A DNA stretch of 7,946 nucleotides from Bacteroidales bacterium. GTDB taxonomy: Bacteria > Bacteroidota > Bacteroidia > Bacteroidales > Muribaculaceae. Within the stretch, counting starts at the first letter, position 1. Each line of letters begins with the position of its first letter. The stretch is taken from the NCBI GenBank assembly GCA_009177205.1, contig WFMC01000010.1, positions 1-7,946 of the forward strand. The letters run 5' to 3'. Positions 6,591 to 7,946 of this stretch are shown piece by piece. The translations under genes were made by a program, and so were the position numbers. The notes under the pieces are model-generated. The model was not told the origin of the DNA and searched no databases. It saw nothing but the letters and a program-made list of their open reading frames with translations.

Positions 6591-6628
6591 TTGCAGAAAT
6601 CTGCAAGTAAATCTGCAAGTACTTGCAG
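6591..6628. repeat. Symmetric cluster of four TTGCAG/CTGCAA sites before the integrase
   Basis: The order is TTGCAG (6591-6596), 4 bases, CTGCAA (6601-6606), 6 bases, CTGCAA (6613-6618), 4 bases, TTGCAG (6623-6628). It contains a perfect 12-base tandem repeat, AAATCTGCAAGT at 6597-6608 and 6609-6620, and a perfect 16-base palindrome, CTGCAAGTACTTGCAG at 6613-6628. Lying 33 bases before the integrase start, these are candidate recombinase arm-binding sites or operator sites for the integrase gene; sequence alone does not decide. Confidence 0.8.
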
Positions 6629-6660
6629 TCCGAAAAAGGCACGAGGCACTGATTTGACCG

Positions 6661-7946
6661 ATGGCTAAAATTAAATTTGTCCTCGACAAGCAAAAGAGAA
6701 AGGATGGCTCAAACATCGTAATGGTGTCCTTCATCCACAAGGGCTTCCGCAAACAAGCGACCCTCGGAATCAAGGTACACCCGGAGAACTGGGATGCATC
6801 CAACTGCGTAGTCAGTGACGCAGAAAAAAATCATCGCCACATCAACCAACGTCTGCAATTCTTCCGCACGTCGGCGGAGGGAGTGCTGTTGCGTCATTAC
6901 GGACTCAATAGCGATGGAGCAACAATTTACTCCGACATAGAAGCAACCTTGTTCCCGGAAAAGGCGGAAGAAAAGGTGGAGGAGAAAAAAATCTCCAACT
7001 CCCTCTCGGAGGTTGCTCGTCGCTTTACCGAGATGAAGAAGCCGTCCACTCGCCTCACCTATGAACGTACCCTCAAACACATAGAGGCGTTCATCGCCAT
7101 AGGTCAGAGTAACAGCCTTGACGAAGTAAACAAGCCGTGGCTCACCGCCTTTGACAATTACCTCGCTAAAAGCAACCCCTCGCCAAATGCCCGCGCCCTG
7201 CACTTCCGCAACCTGCGGGCGGTGTTCAACTACGCTATCGACGAGGAACTGACGGCAAACTATCCCTTCCGTCGCTTCAAGATCAAGACGGTAAAGACAG
7301 CCAAGCGTAACCTCTCGGTGGTGGAACTGCGAGAGGTCTTCAACCACAAAGTCGAAGATTGGCAGGTGGCTTATCGGGACATGTTCAAGTTGTCGTTCAT
7401 GCTCATGGGCGTAAACTTCGCCGATATGCTCAACCTCCAAAAGAGCGATATGCGTAGCGGACGCATAGAGTTCAACCGCCACAAGACGGCTCGCCTTTAC
7501 TCTATGAAGGTAGAGCCGGAAGCGTTGGAGTTGATAAGGAAGTATGCCGGCACGGACTACCTGCTCTCGATAATGGACGGACGGAAGGATTACTTGCAGT
7601 ATATCCGCCAGACCAACCACGCGCTGAAGTGCATAGGCACGAAGTCGGTAAAAGGTCGCGCTCCGCAGGGCGAGGCATTGTTCCCGGAGATAACCACCTA
7701 TTGGGCGCGTCACACTTGGGCGACTATTGCCGCGAGCCTTGACATTCCAAAGGAGACAATCGCAGCGGCACTCGGACACGGAGGGAACACCGTCACCGAC
7801 ATCTACATTGACTTCGACCGCCGGAAAGTGGACGAAGCCAACCGCAAAGTCCTCGATTGGGTTCTCTACGGCAAGAAGGACGGAGTCGTTGTTGACCCTG
7901 CTTTCAAGGCTGCAGCAACTGTGGCGGAAAAGAAGCCAAAGCGTGG
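6661..7946 (+). CDS. Tyrosine recombinase / site-specific integrase (3' end outside window)
   Basis: The frame is open from ATG 6661 to the right edge, 428 complete codons, and a TGA at 6655-6657 rules out an earlier start. The layout matches Bacteroidota integrases: an N-terminal arm-binding domain (about 1-90, with LGIKVHPENWD), a SAM-like core-binding domain (about 110-200) and a C-terminal catalytic domain (about 220-395). Catalytic positions seen are the lysine of the beta-hairpin at K275 (NRHKT), R350 in YWARHTWAT, H373 in LGHGG and nucleophile Y382 in DIYIDFD. The first arginine of the RKHRH set is Asn252 (MGVNFADML) and the usual first histidine is Tyr347. It likely integrates and excises the element starting at tRNA-Phe. 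Typical length (about 400-450) suggests little is missing. Its GC is higher than in the left part, fitting transferred DNA. Confidence 0.92.
   Translation, partial: MAKIKFVLDKQKRKDGSNIVMVSFIHKGFRKQATLGIKVHPENWDASNCVVSDAEKNHRHINQRLQFFRTSAEGVLLRHYGLNSDGATIYSDIEATLFPEKAEEKVEEKKISNSLSEVARRFTEMKKPSTRLTYERTLKHIEAFIAIGQSNSLDEVNKPWLTAFDNYLAKSNPSPNARALHFRNLRAVFNYAIDEELTANYPFRRFKIKTVKTAKRNLSVVELREVFNHKVEDWQVAYRDMFKLSFMLMGVNFADMLNLQKSDMRSGRIEFNRHKTARLYSMKVEPEALELIRKYAGTDYLLSIMDGRKDYLQYIRQTNHALKCIGTKSVKGRAPQGEALFPEITTYWARHTWATIAASLDIPKETIAAALGHGGNTVTDIYIDFDRRKVDEANRKVLDWVLYGKKDGVVVDPAFKAAATVAEKKPKR

Noticed and set aside
6540..6803. Minus-strand frame of 87 codons across the integrase upstream region
   Set aside because: It overlaps the integrase start and the symmetric repeats, has a low-information cysteine-rich translation and no promoter or family resemblance.
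6709..7779. Minus-strand open frame of 356 codons
   Set aside because: It lies wholly opposite the integrase, whose catalytic motifs are clear on the plus strand. The antisense translation shows no recognisable domain; long antisense frames are common opposite GC-richer genes.

Overview
The window looks like a chromosomal segment of a Bacteroidota bacterium, most likely order Bacteroidales; the family cannot be fixed from the sequence. The reasons are promoters of the TTG...TAnnTTTG type (best example at 6255-6286), starts with little Shine-Dalgarno sequence, a secreted GIN/DUF2807 protein, and an integrase of the Bacteroidota tyrosine-recombinase type.

Region 1 (1-1386). The 3' part of a diacylglycerol/YegS-type lipid kinase gene runs rightwards. 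It meets, tail to tail with overlapping stop codons, a leftward gene for a small GtrA-like membrane protein. A divergent promoter region separates the GtrA-like gene from the next block.

Region 2 (1387-5880). Four rightward genes are tightly packed: an M16 zinc peptidase, a tRNA-dihydrouridine synthase (DusB type), a secreted GIN/DUF2807 protein and a Wzx-like polysaccharide flippase. The first three are separated by 1 and 7 bases, so they are probably one transcript. The flippase follows after 46 bases that hold five tandem heptamers. The genes do not form a recognisable pathway. Lipid kinase, GtrA and flippase all concern the envelope; the others are housekeeping or surface functions.

Region 3 (5881-6660). 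This is non-coding DNA with a near-identical 27-base direct repeat, a perfect 16-bp inverted repeat without a T-tract, a strong promoter with a structured leader, a tRNA-Phe(GAA) gene, an intrinsic terminator, and a symmetric cluster of four CTGCAA/TTGCAG sites.

Region 4 (6661-7946, open at the right edge). A tyrosine-recombinase gene, more GC-rich than the left part, points away from the tRNA. The tRNA-Phe plus adjacent integrase arrangement suggests that the left end of an integrated element (ICE, prophage or island) begins around 6440-6460 and continues beyond the window. Cargo genes are not visible, so I cannot claim a new system. The least explained parts are the symmetric sites before the integrase, the 5' palindrome and repeats, and the heptamer array before the flippase.
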